This document shows positions 8,179 through 16,269 of a DNA stretch of 64,000 nt, piece after piece. The stretch covers positions 124,001-188,000 of the forward strand of contig NZ_BBOJ01000011.1 of the NCBI RefSeq assembly GCF_000974445.1. The letters run 5' to 3'. Below the pieces are notes generated by a model that ran no database searches, had not been told where the DNA came from, and worked only from the letters and a program-made list of their open reading frames with translations. This DNA comes from Lentzea aerocolonigenes. GTDB taxonomy: Bacteria; Actinomycetota; Actinomycetes; Mycobacteriales; Pseudonocardiaceae. Made by a program: the position numbers and the translations under genes. Positions within the stretch are counted from its first letter, which is position 1. Every line of letters starts with the position of its first letter.

Positions 8179-8781
8179 ATGCTGCCCGCGGACGACGTGC
8201 TCGTCGCCGGACTCCGGTCCGGTGACGAGGCGACGTTCGCGCGGCTGCTCGACAGCTGGTCGGCGTCGATGCTGAGGCTGGCCCGGTCGTTCGTGTCCAC
8301 CGACGCCTCGGCGGAGGAGGTCGTCCAGGACACCTGGCTGGCCGTGATCCGCGGTGTCGCCGGGTTCCAGGGCGCGTCGTCGTTGCGCACGTGGGTGTAC
8401 CGGATCCTGGTCAACACGGCGAAGAAGCGCGGCGTCAAGGAGAAGCGGACGGTGCCGTGGACCAGCCTGGAGCCGGACGGCGGGCCGACCGTCGACCCCG
8501 ACCGGTTCCGCGGGCCCGGTGACGACTATCCGGGGCACTGGCGGGAGGTTCCCGAGCCGTGGGTGCTCGGCGACGAGTTTCGCCACGTGGTCGCGCGGGC
8601 ACTCGACCAGCTGCCGGAACGACAACGCGTGGTGGTGACGTTGCGCGATGTCGACGGTCACTCGTCCGAGGAGGTGTGTGCGATGCTGGAGATCTCGGCA
8701 GCCAACCAGCGGGTGCTGCTGCACCGGGGCCGCGCGGCGGTCCGCGCACACGTCGAGAAGTACCTCGGGGGAGCAGCATGA
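8179..8781 (+). CDS. ECF-type RNA polymerase sigma factor
   Basis: 200 residues. Region 2 (EEVVQDTWLAVIRGVAGFQGASSLRTWVYRILVNTAKKR, about 55-92) includes the core-binding and -10-recognition helices. Region 4 (LPERQRVVVTLRDVDGHSSEEVCAMLEISAANQRVLLHRGRAAVR) ends the protein. No region 3 is present, as expected for ECF factors. The ATG is 10 bp after the flavodoxin-like gene; a GTG one codon earlier is possible. It overlaps a small zinc-finger anti-sigma gene by four bases, so the pair is co-expressed and the anti-sigma likely holds the factor inactive. Confidence 0.93.
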   Translation: MLPADDVLVAGLRSGDEATFARLLDSWSASMLRLARSFVSTDASAEEVVQDTWLAVIRGVAGFQGASSLRTWVYRILVNTAKKRGVKEKRTVPWTSLEPDGGPTVDPDRFRGPGDDYPGHWREVPEPWVLGDEFRHVVARALDQLPERQRVVVTLRDVDGHSSEEVCAMLEISAANQRVLLHRGRAAVRAHVEKYLGGAA

Positions 8782-9008
8782 CGTGCGAGGAGTTCGTCGA
8801 GCTCGTCACGGCGTTCCTGGAGGGCGCGCTGGACGAGGACACCGAACGTGACTTCGTCGCCCACCTCGCCGAGTGCCCCGGCTGCGAGCGCTACCTCGAC
8901 CAGTTCCGCACCACCATCTCCGAACTGGGTGAGTTGCCGCCGGAGACGTTGTCCGGCGACACGCGCGACCGGCTGCTCGACGCGTTCCGGAACTTCCCCA
9001 GGGCGTAA
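8778..9008 (+). CDS. zinc-finger (zf-HC2) anti-sigma factor
   Basis: 76 residues, beginning MTCEEFVELVTAFLEGALDED. The zinc motif H-x3-C-x2-C is present (FVAHLAECPGCERY), with the upstream Cys3, giving the ZAS fold used by anti-sigma factors to wrap their ECF partner. There is no membrane helix, so it should be cytosolic, like RsrA-type redox-responsive anti-sigmas. The start overlaps the sigma-factor stop (ATGA), which supports a cognate pair. Whether zinc or thiol chemistry is the signal is unknown. Confidence 0.9.
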   Translation: MTCEEFVELVTAFLEGALDEDTERDFVAHLAECPGCERYLDQFRTTISELGELPPETLSGDTRDRLLDAFRNFPRA

Positions 9009-9039
9009 CGTCCGGCCTGCTCGCGGGCACTGAACTCCC

Positions 9040-10233
9040 ATGCCGGATGTGGAGTTCGTCAACCTGCTGATCGTCGCCGCCATCGCGTTGACGGCACCGT
9101 TGCTGCTCGGCCTCGCACCCGCACTGCGCGTGCCGGCCGTCGTCCTGGAGATCGTCGCGGGAGTCGTCGTCGGGCCGTCGGGGCTCGGCTGGGTGGAGAT
9201 CGACCTCCCGGTGCAGATCGTCGCGTTGCTCGGTCTCGCGTTCCTGCTGTTCCTCGCCGGTCTGGAGATCGACGTGCGGCGGCTGAGCGGGCAGGCGCTG
9301 CTCGGCTACGCCGTCACGCTCGCGGCAGGGCTCGCCGCCGGGTTCGCCTTCCACGCGGCCGGTTGGGTGCAGAGCCCGCTGCTGCTGGCGGTCACCCTGT
9401 CGGCGACCTCGCTCGGCCTGGTCGTCCCCGTCCTCAAGGACGCCGGCCGGGTCGACAGCGACGCGGGACAGGTCGCCGTCGCCGGTGCGTCCGTGGCGGA
9501 CTTCGCGGCGATCATCCTGCTGTCGCTGGCGTTCTCCATGTCCGGTGGTGGTCTCGGCGGACGGTTCGGGCTGCTCGGCCTGTTCGCGGGACTCGTCGTG
9601 CTCACCGGCGTGGTGATCGCCTTCGCCGGCCGGTCGCGGCGGCTGGGCGACGTGCTGTCGCGGTTGCAGGACACCACCGCGGAGATCCGCGTGCGTGCGG
9701 CGGTGTTGCTGCTCGTGGCGTTCGTCGCGCTCGCCGAGGGGTTGGGGCTGGAGAGCATCCTCGGCGCGTTCCTCGCCGGTGTCGTGGTCGGCGTGGTCGA
9801 CCGGGACACGACCTCGCACCCGCGGTTCCGGATCAAGCTGGAGGCCATCGGCTACGGCTTCCTCATCCCGGTCTTCTTCGTGACCAGCGGTCTGCGGCTG
9901 GACCTGGGCGGCCTGTTCGCGGACGCCGGGGCGCTCGCGCGGGTCCCGTTGTTCCTCGTCGCGCTGCTGCTCGCTCGCGGACTGCCCGCGTTCCTGCACG
10001 CGCGCGCACTGCCGCGCCGCGACGTGTACGCGGTGGCACTGCTGCAGGCGACCTCGCTGCCGTTCATCGTCACCGCCACCCAGATCGGCGTGGCCGTCGG
10101 CCTGATGTCGCCCGTCACGGCCGCCGCGCTCACCTGCGCCGGACTGCTGTCGGTGCTGCTCTTCCCGGCCGCCGCGGTCGGCCTGCTGTCGACCCGGCGA
10201 GTGGCGTCCGCTGACGGTCAGCGCTTCCGGTAG
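9040..10233 (+). CDS. cation:proton antiporter (CPA2/KefB type)
   Basis: 397 residues, almost wholly hydrophobic with about 12 membrane segments. EIVAGVVVGPSGLGW and AFLLFLAGLEIDVRRL are typical of CPA2 exchangers; VPVLKDAGRVDSDAGQVAVAGASVADFAAII contains the Asp residues that carry cation and proton. The cytosolic RCK/TrkA-N domain found on KefB or KefC is absent, so it is a short membrane-only form. It starts 31 bp after the anti-sigma gene and may belong to the same transcript. Its last 16 bp overlap tail to tail with the next gene. Confidence 0.9.
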   Translation: MPDVEFVNLLIVAAIALTAPLLLGLAPALRVPAVVLEIVAGVVVGPSGLGWVEIDLPVQIVALLGLAFLLFLAGLEIDVRRLSGQALLGYAVTLAAGLAAGFAFHAAGWVQSPLLLAVTLSATSLGLVVPVLKDAGRVDSDAGQVAVAGASVADFAAIILLSLAFSMSGGGLGGRFGLLGLFAGLVVLTGVVIAFAGRSRRLGDVLSRLQDTTAEIRVRAAVLLLVAFVALAEGLGLESILGAFLAGVVVGVVDRDTTSHPRFRIKLEAIGYGFLIPVFFVTSGLRLDLGGLFADAGALARVPLFLVALLLARGLPAFLHARALPRRDVYAVALLQATSLPFIVTATQIGVAVGLMSPVTAAALTCAGLLSVLLFPAAAVGLLSTRRVASADGQRFR

Positions 10234-12482
10234 TAGGCGGTGTAGGTGGTGTTGACCGCGGGCGCGATCAACGTGTGGTCCTTCGCGCCGCCGTCCGACC
10301 ACGAGGAGAAGAAGTACGTGGAGCGGTTGACGACCTGGGACATGGGCGCACTGACGGAGTTGCTCGATCCGACGATCACGGTGGCGGTGAACGGCGTGGT
10401 CGTCGCGCCCTCGTTGAACCCGAACCCGGACAGCTTGAGCCCACCGGGGTTGGTCTTGAACGTGAGCACGACCGTCTGAGGATCGAGCCGCACACTCGTC
10501 GTGGTGGACAGCCCGCCGGAGTCCGTTGCGGTCAAACGCAGTTGCAGGTACGACGGGTACTGGTGGTCAGGAGCCGCGAACTGTCCACTCGCGACACCGG
10601 AGAGCGTCTGGACGACGTGCTCGTGGCAGTCGCTCGCGCTGTAGCAGTGGTTGAGCACCAACGACCAGCTGAGTCCGGACGCGGGAACCGTGCCGTCCTG
10701 CACGTCGGTCGCGTGGCCGGAGAAGCCGATCGTGTCACCGACCTTCCAGCGCAGTGCGTTCGACGGTGTGTCGATCACCGGGGTGGGCGGGGTGTTGCCC
10801 ACGGTGATCGTGACCGTGGCCGTGTTGGTGGCGCCTTGTGGGTCCGTGACGCGCAACGACGTGACGTAGTTGCCGGACGACGTGAACGTGTAGCTCGCCG
10901 TCGGTGTCGTGGCATCGCCGAACAGCCCGTCGCCGTTGAGGTCCCAGCTGTAGGTCAGCGCGGAGCCTTCGGGGTCGGTCGACGCCGTGCCGCTGTAGTT
11001 CACCGTCAGCGGTGCGTTACCGCTCGTCGGGCTGGCGCTGATGCGGGCGGTCGGTGCCTGGTTCGCCGCGGTGTAGGTGATCCGGTGGATCGCGCCGTTG
11101 TCCATGTCGACGTAGAACAGGTCGCCGTTCGGCCCGATCTTCAGGTCGACCGGGTGGCCCGCGGCCGCGCCCGAGGAGTCCGCGCACACGAAGCACCTGC
11201 GTTGCGCGGGGTCGGGAAGCCCGTTGCTGCCCTGCATCATCGCCCAGATCTCGTTGCGGCTGTGGTCGCCGAAGAACAGCGCGCCGTTGTACTCGGCCGG
11301 GTAGGAACCGCCTCGGTAGAACGTCATGCCGGTGATCGACGAGCTGCCGGTGCGGCAACCGGTGTAGGTCACGACGCACGCGCTGTGGCTGTAGGCGTAG
11401 TACGGCGCCGCCACCGAGCCGGGCGTGTTGTACAGCTGCGAGCACGAGGTGAGGCCGGCGCTCTGGTAACCGCTCTGCGGCGCCGAACCCTCGTAGCACG
11501 GCCAGCCGAAGTTGCGGCCGGTCGTGAGCCGGTTGATCTCCTCCCAGGCGTTCCAGCCGACGTCGCCGATCCACAGCTCGTCGGTGCCCGGCCGCTGGGT
11601 CATCCGGAACGGGTTGCGCAGGCCGTAGCCGATCACGCGGCGCGCGTTGGGGTCGGCCGAGGACGCGAACGGGTTGTCCGGCAGGCCCGCACCGGTGGTG
11701 GGATCGAGGCGCAGCACCGCCCCGCCCAGTGTCGCGGGGCCGCTGGGCCGGCGCATGCTCTGGCTGCGCAAGGCGCCGCCCTGCGCGTCCGGCGGCGTGA
11801 GCGCGGTCCCGACGCCACCCGGCGGATCGCCACACGGGTTGGCCTGGTTGCCGGGATAGTTGGCGCCGTACTGGCCGTAGTCGACGTTGTTGAAGCTCGC
11901 GCCGTCACCGCCGCTGACGTACAGGGCGCCGTCGCGGCCGAACAGCAGCGTGCCGACGGAGTGGCTGGGGTACTGCTGGCACCAGTCCTGGAGGAGCACC
12001 TGCTCCGCGCCGGTCGTGGTGTTGCCGTTCGCGGTCAGCCGGGACAGCCTCCCGTACACCAGGCACCCGTCGGTCGTGGGTCCAGGCGGGGTCGGGCAGC
12101 CGTCGCCCCACCGCCCGCTCGGGTCGTGGGCGTACAGCACGTACACGGACGGGTTCGCCGGGAAGGCGGGGTGCAGCGCGAGGCCGAGCATCCCGCGGTC
12201 CCAGAAGTCGTGCACGCTCGCGGAGAGGTCGGCGAACGTCGTCGGCGTGGTGTCGGCCAGGTCGTCGAAAACCCTGATCACACCGTTCTTCTGGGCCACG
12301 AACACGCGTCCGTCGGCGGCGAACTCGACGTCGATCGGGTTGCTCAGCCCGCTGAACACCACCCGGTCCTGGAAGTTCGGTGGCAGCGTGGCCGCCTGGA
12401 CAGCGGGTGACACCACCACGATCGACGGCGCGAGCAGAACCAACGCGAGCAGGGCTGTCCTCAGCCAAGGGCGCTGCGACAT
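10218..12482 (-). CDS. secreted PQQ-type sugar dehydrogenase with PKD domain
   Basis: 754 residues from the ATG at 12482; the open frame reaches 12587, but only the later start gives a signal peptide (about 1-30, ending VQA). Residues about 35-460 form a glucose/sorbosone-dehydrogenase-like beta propeller (PIDVEFAADGRVFVAQKNGVIRVF, GMLGLALHPAF, RVIGYGLRNPFRM, DELWIGDVGWNAWEEIN, NFGWPCYEG). A PKD domain follows at about 470-560 (YSWDLNGDG...), then a C-terminal beta-rich domain to the end. It should be an extracellular oxidoreductase acting on sugars or sugar polymers; PQQ dependence is inferred from the family. It is divergent from a secreted hydrolase and overlaps the antiporter by 16 bp. 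Confidence 0.87.
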   Translation of the reverse strand: MSQRPWLRTALLALVLLAPSIVVVSPAVQAATLPPNFQDRVVFSGLSNPIDVEFAADGRVFVAQKNGVIRVFDDLADTTPTTFADLSASVHDFWDRGMLGLALHPAFPANPSVYVLYAHDPSGRWGDGCPTPPGPTTDGCLVYGRLSRLTANGNTTTGAEQVLLQDWCQQYPSHSVGTLLFGRDGALYVSGGDGASFNNVDYGQYGANYPGNQANPCGDPPGGVGTALTPPDAQGGALRSQSMRRPSGPATLGGAVLRLDPTTGAGLPDNPFASSADPNARRVIGYGLRNPFRMTQRPGTDELWIGDVGWNAWEEINRLTTGRNFGWPCYEGSAPQSGYQSAGLTSCSQLYNTPGSVAAPYYAYSHSACVVTYTGCRTGSSSITGMTFYRGGSYPAEYNGALFFGDHSRNEIWAMMQGSNGLPDPAQRRCFVCADSSGAAAGHPVDLKIGPNGDLFYVDMDNGAIHRITYTAANQAPTARISASPTSGNAPLTVNYSGTASTDPEGSALTYSWDLNGDGLFGDATTPTASYTFTSSGNYVTSLRVTDPQGATNTATVTITVGNTPPTPVIDTPSNALRWKVGDTIGFSGHATDVQDGTVPASGLSWSLVLNHCYSASDCHEHVVQTLSGVASGQFAAPDHQYPSYLQLRLTATDSGGLSTTTSVRLDPQTVVLTFKTNPGGLKLSGFGFNEGATTTPFTATVIVGSSNSVSAPMSQVVNRSTYFFSSWSDGGAKDHTLIAPAVNTTYTAYYRKR

Positions 12483-12622
12483 TGCGGCCCCCTTCCGGTC
12501 CGGTGCCGATGACATCGCAGTGCGGACAAAACCGTTACGCGGCAACGGGTTGTGTTCGATCGCTGACGCCTGGTCATGAGTGTCCACTTGGGATCTTGAT
12601 GCATCGGAGTTCGCTGTTTCAT

Positions 12623-12634
12623 TGACGGCCGTCA
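12623..12634. promoter_or_regulatory. 12-bp perfect palindrome upstream of hydrolase
   Basis: TGACGGCCGTCA is a perfect palindrome 24 bp before the GTG at 12659. It sits where an operator in the leader or promoter would act on the hydrolase and possibly on the divergent dehydrogenase. No local regulator is obvious, and a chance palindrome is possible in GC-rich DNA. Confidence 0.3.
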
Positions 12635-12658
12635 GAAATCTGCCTAACGTCGTGCTGC

Positions 12659-14011
12659 GTGAAGACTGTCCGACGACTGCTCATCGCCACAGTGATCACC
12701 TCGATGGCCGTGCTGGGGCTCGTGCCCACCACGGCCCAAGCCGCAGCGGCGACCCGCTACGACGGGGTTCTGCCGAACGGTGCGACCTGGATCGCCGACG
12801 TGCCGGCGAACTGGAACGGCACGCTGCTGCTCTACAGCCACGGCTACAACCCCACCCCGGTCAACCCGCCGGTCAACAGCCCCGACCCGGCCACCGCGGA
12901 GGCCCTGCTGGCTCGCGGCTACGCGCTGGCCGGTTCGTCGTACTCACGGCCGGGATGGGTCGCCGACACCGCGGCCCAGGACGGTCTCGACACGCTCCAG
13001 GCGGTCTCCGGGATCATCGGCAAGCCTCGCCGCGCCATCGCGCTCGGGACGTCGTTCGGCGGCATGGTCACCGGGCAGCTCGCCGAACGCGGCGGACGGC
13101 GGCTCGACGGCGCCGTCGCGACCTGCGGCCTGATGGGCGGCGGGATCGACCTGCACAACTACCAGCTGGACGGCTCACACGCGCTCGCCCAGCTCCTCCT
13201 GCCCGGCGAGCAGGTCAAGCTCGTCCGGTTCACCAGCCCGGCCGAGGCCGCGGCCACGTCGGACCGCATGATCGCCGCCCTGGACCAGGCTTGGACCACC
13301 CCTGCCGGCCGCGCTCGCATCGCCCTGATCACAGCGCTCTATCAGGAGCCGTCGTGGGTCGCGGGGCAGCCGAAGCCCGTCGACGTCGACGCCCAGGTGA
13401 CGGGGCAGTACCAGAACCTGCGCGCGATCCTGCCGTTCATCGTGCTCGGCCGCGCCGACGTGGAGCGCAGCGCCGGCGGCAACCCGGCGTGGAACAAGGG
13501 CGTGAACTACGGCAGGCAACTCGCCGAGTCGGGCCGCCTCGCCCAGGTGGCGCAGCTGTACGGGCGGGCAGGGGTCGATCTGCACGCCGACCTGAACCTG
13601 CTGACGCGCACCGCGAACGTGACGGCCGACCCTGCGGCGTACGACTGGATGCTCAGGACGTCCACGCTGACCGGACGTCTGGCCATGCCGGTTCTCACGA
13701 TGCACACGACCGACGACGGCCTGGTTCCGGCGCAGCACCAGGAGGAGTACGCCGAAGACGTGCGCCACAGCGGTGCTTCCGGTCTGCTCCGGCAGGCGTA
13801 CACCGACCACGCCGGGCACTGCGCCTTCACGCCCGCCGAACTGGTCACGGCGGTGCTCACCGTCGAGCAGCGCATCGAGACGGGTCGCTGGGACGGTCTC
13901 GCCGACCCGCGCCGGTTGCAGGCCCGCGCCTCGTCGCTCGGCCTGGGCCCGGCCGCGTTCGTCAGCTTCCGTCCGGCGGAGTTCCTCGGCGACCGCTCGC
14001 CGCGTCACTGA
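12659..14011 (+). CDS. secreted alpha/beta hydrolase
   Basis: 450 residues from a GTG start. A signal peptide covers about 1-29 (MKTVRRLLIATVITSMAVLGLVPTTAQA cleaved at AxA). The mature protein opens with beta strands, has the nucleophile elbow GTSFGGM, a candidate acid in HTTDDGLV and the catalytic His in YTDHAGHCAF, so the triad is complete. It should be an exported serine hydrolase, esterase or peptidase-like; the substrate is not readable. It is convergent with the SDR gene, and the two coding ends overlap by 50 bp. Confidence 0.85.
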   Translation: MKTVRRLLIATVITSMAVLGLVPTTAQAAAATRYDGVLPNGATWIADVPANWNGTLLLYSHGYNPTPVNPPVNSPDPATAEALLARGYALAGSSYSRPGWVADTAAQDGLDTLQAVSGIIGKPRRAIALGTSFGGMVTGQLAERGGRRLDGAVATCGLMGGGIDLHNYQLDGSHALAQLLLPGEQVKLVRFTSPAEAAATSDRMIAALDQAWTTPAGRARIALITALYQEPSWVAGQPKPVDVDAQVTGQYQNLRAILPFIVLGRADVERSAGGNPAWNKGVNYGRQLAESGRLAQVAQLYGRAGVDLHADLNLLTRTANVTADPAAYDWMLRTSTLTGRLAMPVLTMHTTDDGLVPAQHQEEYAEDVRHSGASGLLRQAYTDHAGHCAFTPAELVTAVLTVEQRIETGRWDGLADPRRLQARASSLGLGPAAFVSFRPAEFLGDRSPRH

Positions 14012-14801
14012 GCTTGCGCTGGGTCCGGCGGCCCTGGGCGACCATGAACGGAATCGCGCGCAACCCGAACCGGGGGAACGTGTCCGCGAACCGGGACAAC
14101 GCTCCACGCCACCGCGGGATGGTGGTGACCGGTTTGGGTTTGCCGAGCACGGCGGCGACGGCTCCCGCGATGTCGGCGGGTTGCAGCAACGTGCCGGAGA
14201 ACGACAGCGCGGCCGCCGGATCGTCGAGCTTGTCGTGCAGCATCGGCGTCCAGATGCCGTCCGGGCAGACGCAGGAGATGTCGATGTTGCGGACTCCCGC
14301 CAGCCGGAGATCGGCGAGGGTGCTGAGGCTGAAGCCGATGGCCGCGTGCTTGGAAGCGGCGTACACCGCCTCGCCCGCGACGGCCGTGATCCCGGCGAGG
14401 GACACGATGTTCACGACGTGCCCGCCGTGACCGCGCATGGCCTGGATCGCGGCGACCGTTCCGTTGATGGTCCCGACGGCGTTGACCTCGATCATCAGCC
14501 CGCGGGTGGCGGCGTCCTGCTCCCACGCGGGCCCGGTCACCAGAACACCGGCGTTGTTGACCCAGACGTCGAGCCGGCCCGCCTGGGCGACGATGTCGTC
14601 GCGCGCGGCTTGCACGGCCACGTCGTCCCGCACGTCGAGCACCCGCGCGATCGCACCGATCTCGGCGGCGGTCGCGGTGGCGGTTGCTTCGTCGACGTCG
14701 GTGACCAGCACCGTGTAGCCGCGCTCGACGAGCATCTTCGCGACCAGCTTGCCCACGCCACGCCCGGCGCCGGTGACGACCGCGCCCGCTTTTGCTGTCA
14801 T
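13962..14801 (-). CDS. short-chain dehydrogenase/reductase
   Basis: 279 residues from the ATG at 14801. It is a classical SDR: cofactor motif TGAGRGVG (10-17), NNAG (82-85), catalytic Ser134, Tyr147 and Lys151 (YAASK). A basic C-terminal extension follows the Rossmann fold. Asp35 after the second strand (VLVTDVDEA) suggests NAD(H) preference. Upstream in-frame ATGs exist, but they would add residues outside the family fold. The final 50 bp run through the end of the convergent hydrolase gene. It is divergent from the ArsR-type regulator at 15068. Confidence 0.9.
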   Translation of the reverse strand: MTAKAGAVVTGAGRGVGKLVAKMLVERGYTVLVTDVDEATATATAAEIGAIARVLDVRDDVAVQAARDDIVAQAGRLDVWVNNAGVLVTGPAWEQDAATRGLMIEVNAVGTINGTVAAIQAMRGHGGHVVNIVSLAGITAVAGEAVYAASKHAAIGFSLSTLADLRLAGVRNIDISCVCPDGIWTPMLHDKLDDPAAALSFSGTLLQPADIAGAVAAVLGKPKPVTTIPRWRGALSRFADTFPRFGLRAIPFMVAQGRRTQRKLSDAASGRRGTPPDGS

Positions 14802-15012
14802 GCCAGAAGTATCGCGGTCTTGGTCGCCGGTCTCCCTCATTCGCGGTTGGAGCGCCTGTCGCCGAGCAGGGCCGGCACAGCGGCGGTGGTCCCGAGGGGC
14901 CCGACGTGTCGCTGAAGCCGGCACCGCGACGCCTGATCCGGACGTCATTCGGCCGGCCCGAACGCGGGTGTCCACAGCTGAAGCGACACGTTCCCTCACC
15001 CGGATCCGGTAC

Positions 15013-15028
15013 GACCGCCACTGCGGTC
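15013..15028. promoter_or_regulatory. candidate ArsR/DUF5937 operator, copy 1
   Basis: GACCGC-CACT-GCGGTC is a perfect inverted repeat 39 bp before the regulator start at 15068. Its core ACCGC-N4-GCGGT is the same as in the repeat at 16178-16195 in front of the ABC operon. Shared arms and spacing suggest one dimeric regulator binds both, including its own promoter. Confidence 0.5.
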
Positions 15029-15067
15029 ACCCCGGATTTCCTGGCCTGACGTCTACACTCGTCCGCC

Positions 15068-16174
15068 ATGTCCGTCCTCCTGCGACTGCACGGCGTGCGG
15101 CCGGCCGAGGTGTCGGCGCGCTGTTCGGCGGCCGCCGAGCTGATGGCGTGCCTGCACGTGCTCGCGGAACCGGAGCACCACCCCGACCGGGGTCCGTGGG
15201 TGCGGCGGGTGCTCACCGACCTGCCCGAACCGGCGGCGGCGGACCTCGTCGCGTTCGCGCCGCTGTGGGCCCGGTTCCGCACCCGGCTGATGTTGCCGCT
15301 GACGCAAGGAGGTTCCGGCGACCTGGACTCCGAACTCGCTGAGATCTCCGGCCTCGACATCGGCGTGTTCATCCAGATGGCCGGCATGGCGATCTTCGGG
15401 CTCCGGCAGAACTTCGGCTGGCCGCTGCACGATGCCGCCGATGCACAGGCCTTCGTCCGGGCGTGCGGGGAGCGGTCCACGCGGCGCGGTGTGCTGGCCG
15501 CCGAGCTGGTGGCGGATCCGGAACGGTTGCGCGGCCGGTTGATCGGGCTGCTGCACGTGGCGTCGGAGACCTTCTTCGGAGTGCTGTGGCGCAGGCTCCA
15601 GCCTGCTCTCCAGCGGTCGGTCGAACGGGTCGAGGCGTCGTTGCGGACGGAGCCGCTGCCTCTGGTCGTGGGGTCGCTCGCGCCGAACTCCGTCATCGAC
15701 GTCGCGGAGCACACGGTCGAGTTCAGCAAGCTCCAGCAGGCGGCGGTGCCGGTGCGCGGCCGCGGGCTGGTGCTGGTGCCGTCCCACTTCGCGCACCCGC
15801 ACCTGCTGGTCAAGGCCGAGAAGGTGAAGGGCTGGCCGTCGCAGCAACAGCCGCCCGTCGTCGTCCAGTACCCGGCGGAGCAGCACGGGCCGAGGGGCGC
15901 CGACACCCTCGACAAGATCCGGGAGCGGATGCTCGTGCTCACCGACGCCGGGCGGCTGGAGATCTGCCGGCACCTGATCAACGAGCAGTGCACCACCACC
16001 GAGCTGGCCTGGCGGACCGGGATGACGCAGCCCCAGGTGTCCCGGCACCTGCGGCGCCTGCGTGAGGCGGGACTGGTCGTGTCCGCACGGCACGGGCGCA
16101 CCGTCCAGCACCGCATCCAGACCAGCAGGCTCTACGGAATCGGCTACGACCTGGTCGCCGGCATCGTCGGCTGA
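15068..16174 (+). CDS. ArsR-family regulator with DUF5937 N-terminal domain
   Basis: 368 residues. The first about 270 residues form a large effector-like domain of the DUF5937 type (MSVLLRLHGVRPAEVSARCS at the start). The C-terminus (about 285-368) is an ArsR winged helix: MLVLTDAGRLEICRHLINEQCTTTELAWRTGMTQPQVSRHLRRLREAGLV. No metal-binding ELCVC motif is present, so the signal is probably an organic ligand. It precedes the peptide-type ABC operon by 95 bp. Matching inverted repeats before its own gene and before the operon support it as the local regulator. Confidence 0.87.
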   Translation: MSVLLRLHGVRPAEVSARCSAAAELMACLHVLAEPEHHPDRGPWVRRVLTDLPEPAAADLVAFAPLWARFRTRLMLPLTQGGSGDLDSELAEISGLDIGVFIQMAGMAIFGLRQNFGWPLHDAADAQAFVRACGERSTRRGVLAAELVADPERLRGRLIGLLHVASETFFGVLWRRLQPALQRSVERVEASLRTEPLPLVVGSLAPNSVIDVAEHTVEFSKLQQAAVPVRGRGLVLVPSHFAHPHLLVKAEKVKGWPSQQQPPVVVQYPAEQHGPRGADTLDKIRERMLVLTDAGRLEICRHLINEQCTTTELAWRTGMTQPQVSRHLRRLREAGLVVSARHGRTVQHRIQTSRLYGIGYDLVAGIVG

Positions 16175-16177
16175 CCA

Positions 16178-16195
16178 TTACCGCACCCGCGGTAA
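16178..16195. promoter_or_regulatory. candidate ArsR/DUF5937 operator, copy 2
   Basis: TTACCGC-ACCC-GCGGTAA is a perfect 7-bp inverted repeat between the regulator stop and the ABC operon start. It shares ACCGC-N4-GCGGT with the site at 15013-15028. A weak terminator is the alternative reading, but there is no T-tract. Confidence 0.55.
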
Positions 16196-16269
16196 CTCCG
16201 GGCGCTCCCGGACGGGGACGGACGCATACTTGGCGCCACTCGCCGCCCGACGTCCCCCCAGGAGTGCCG

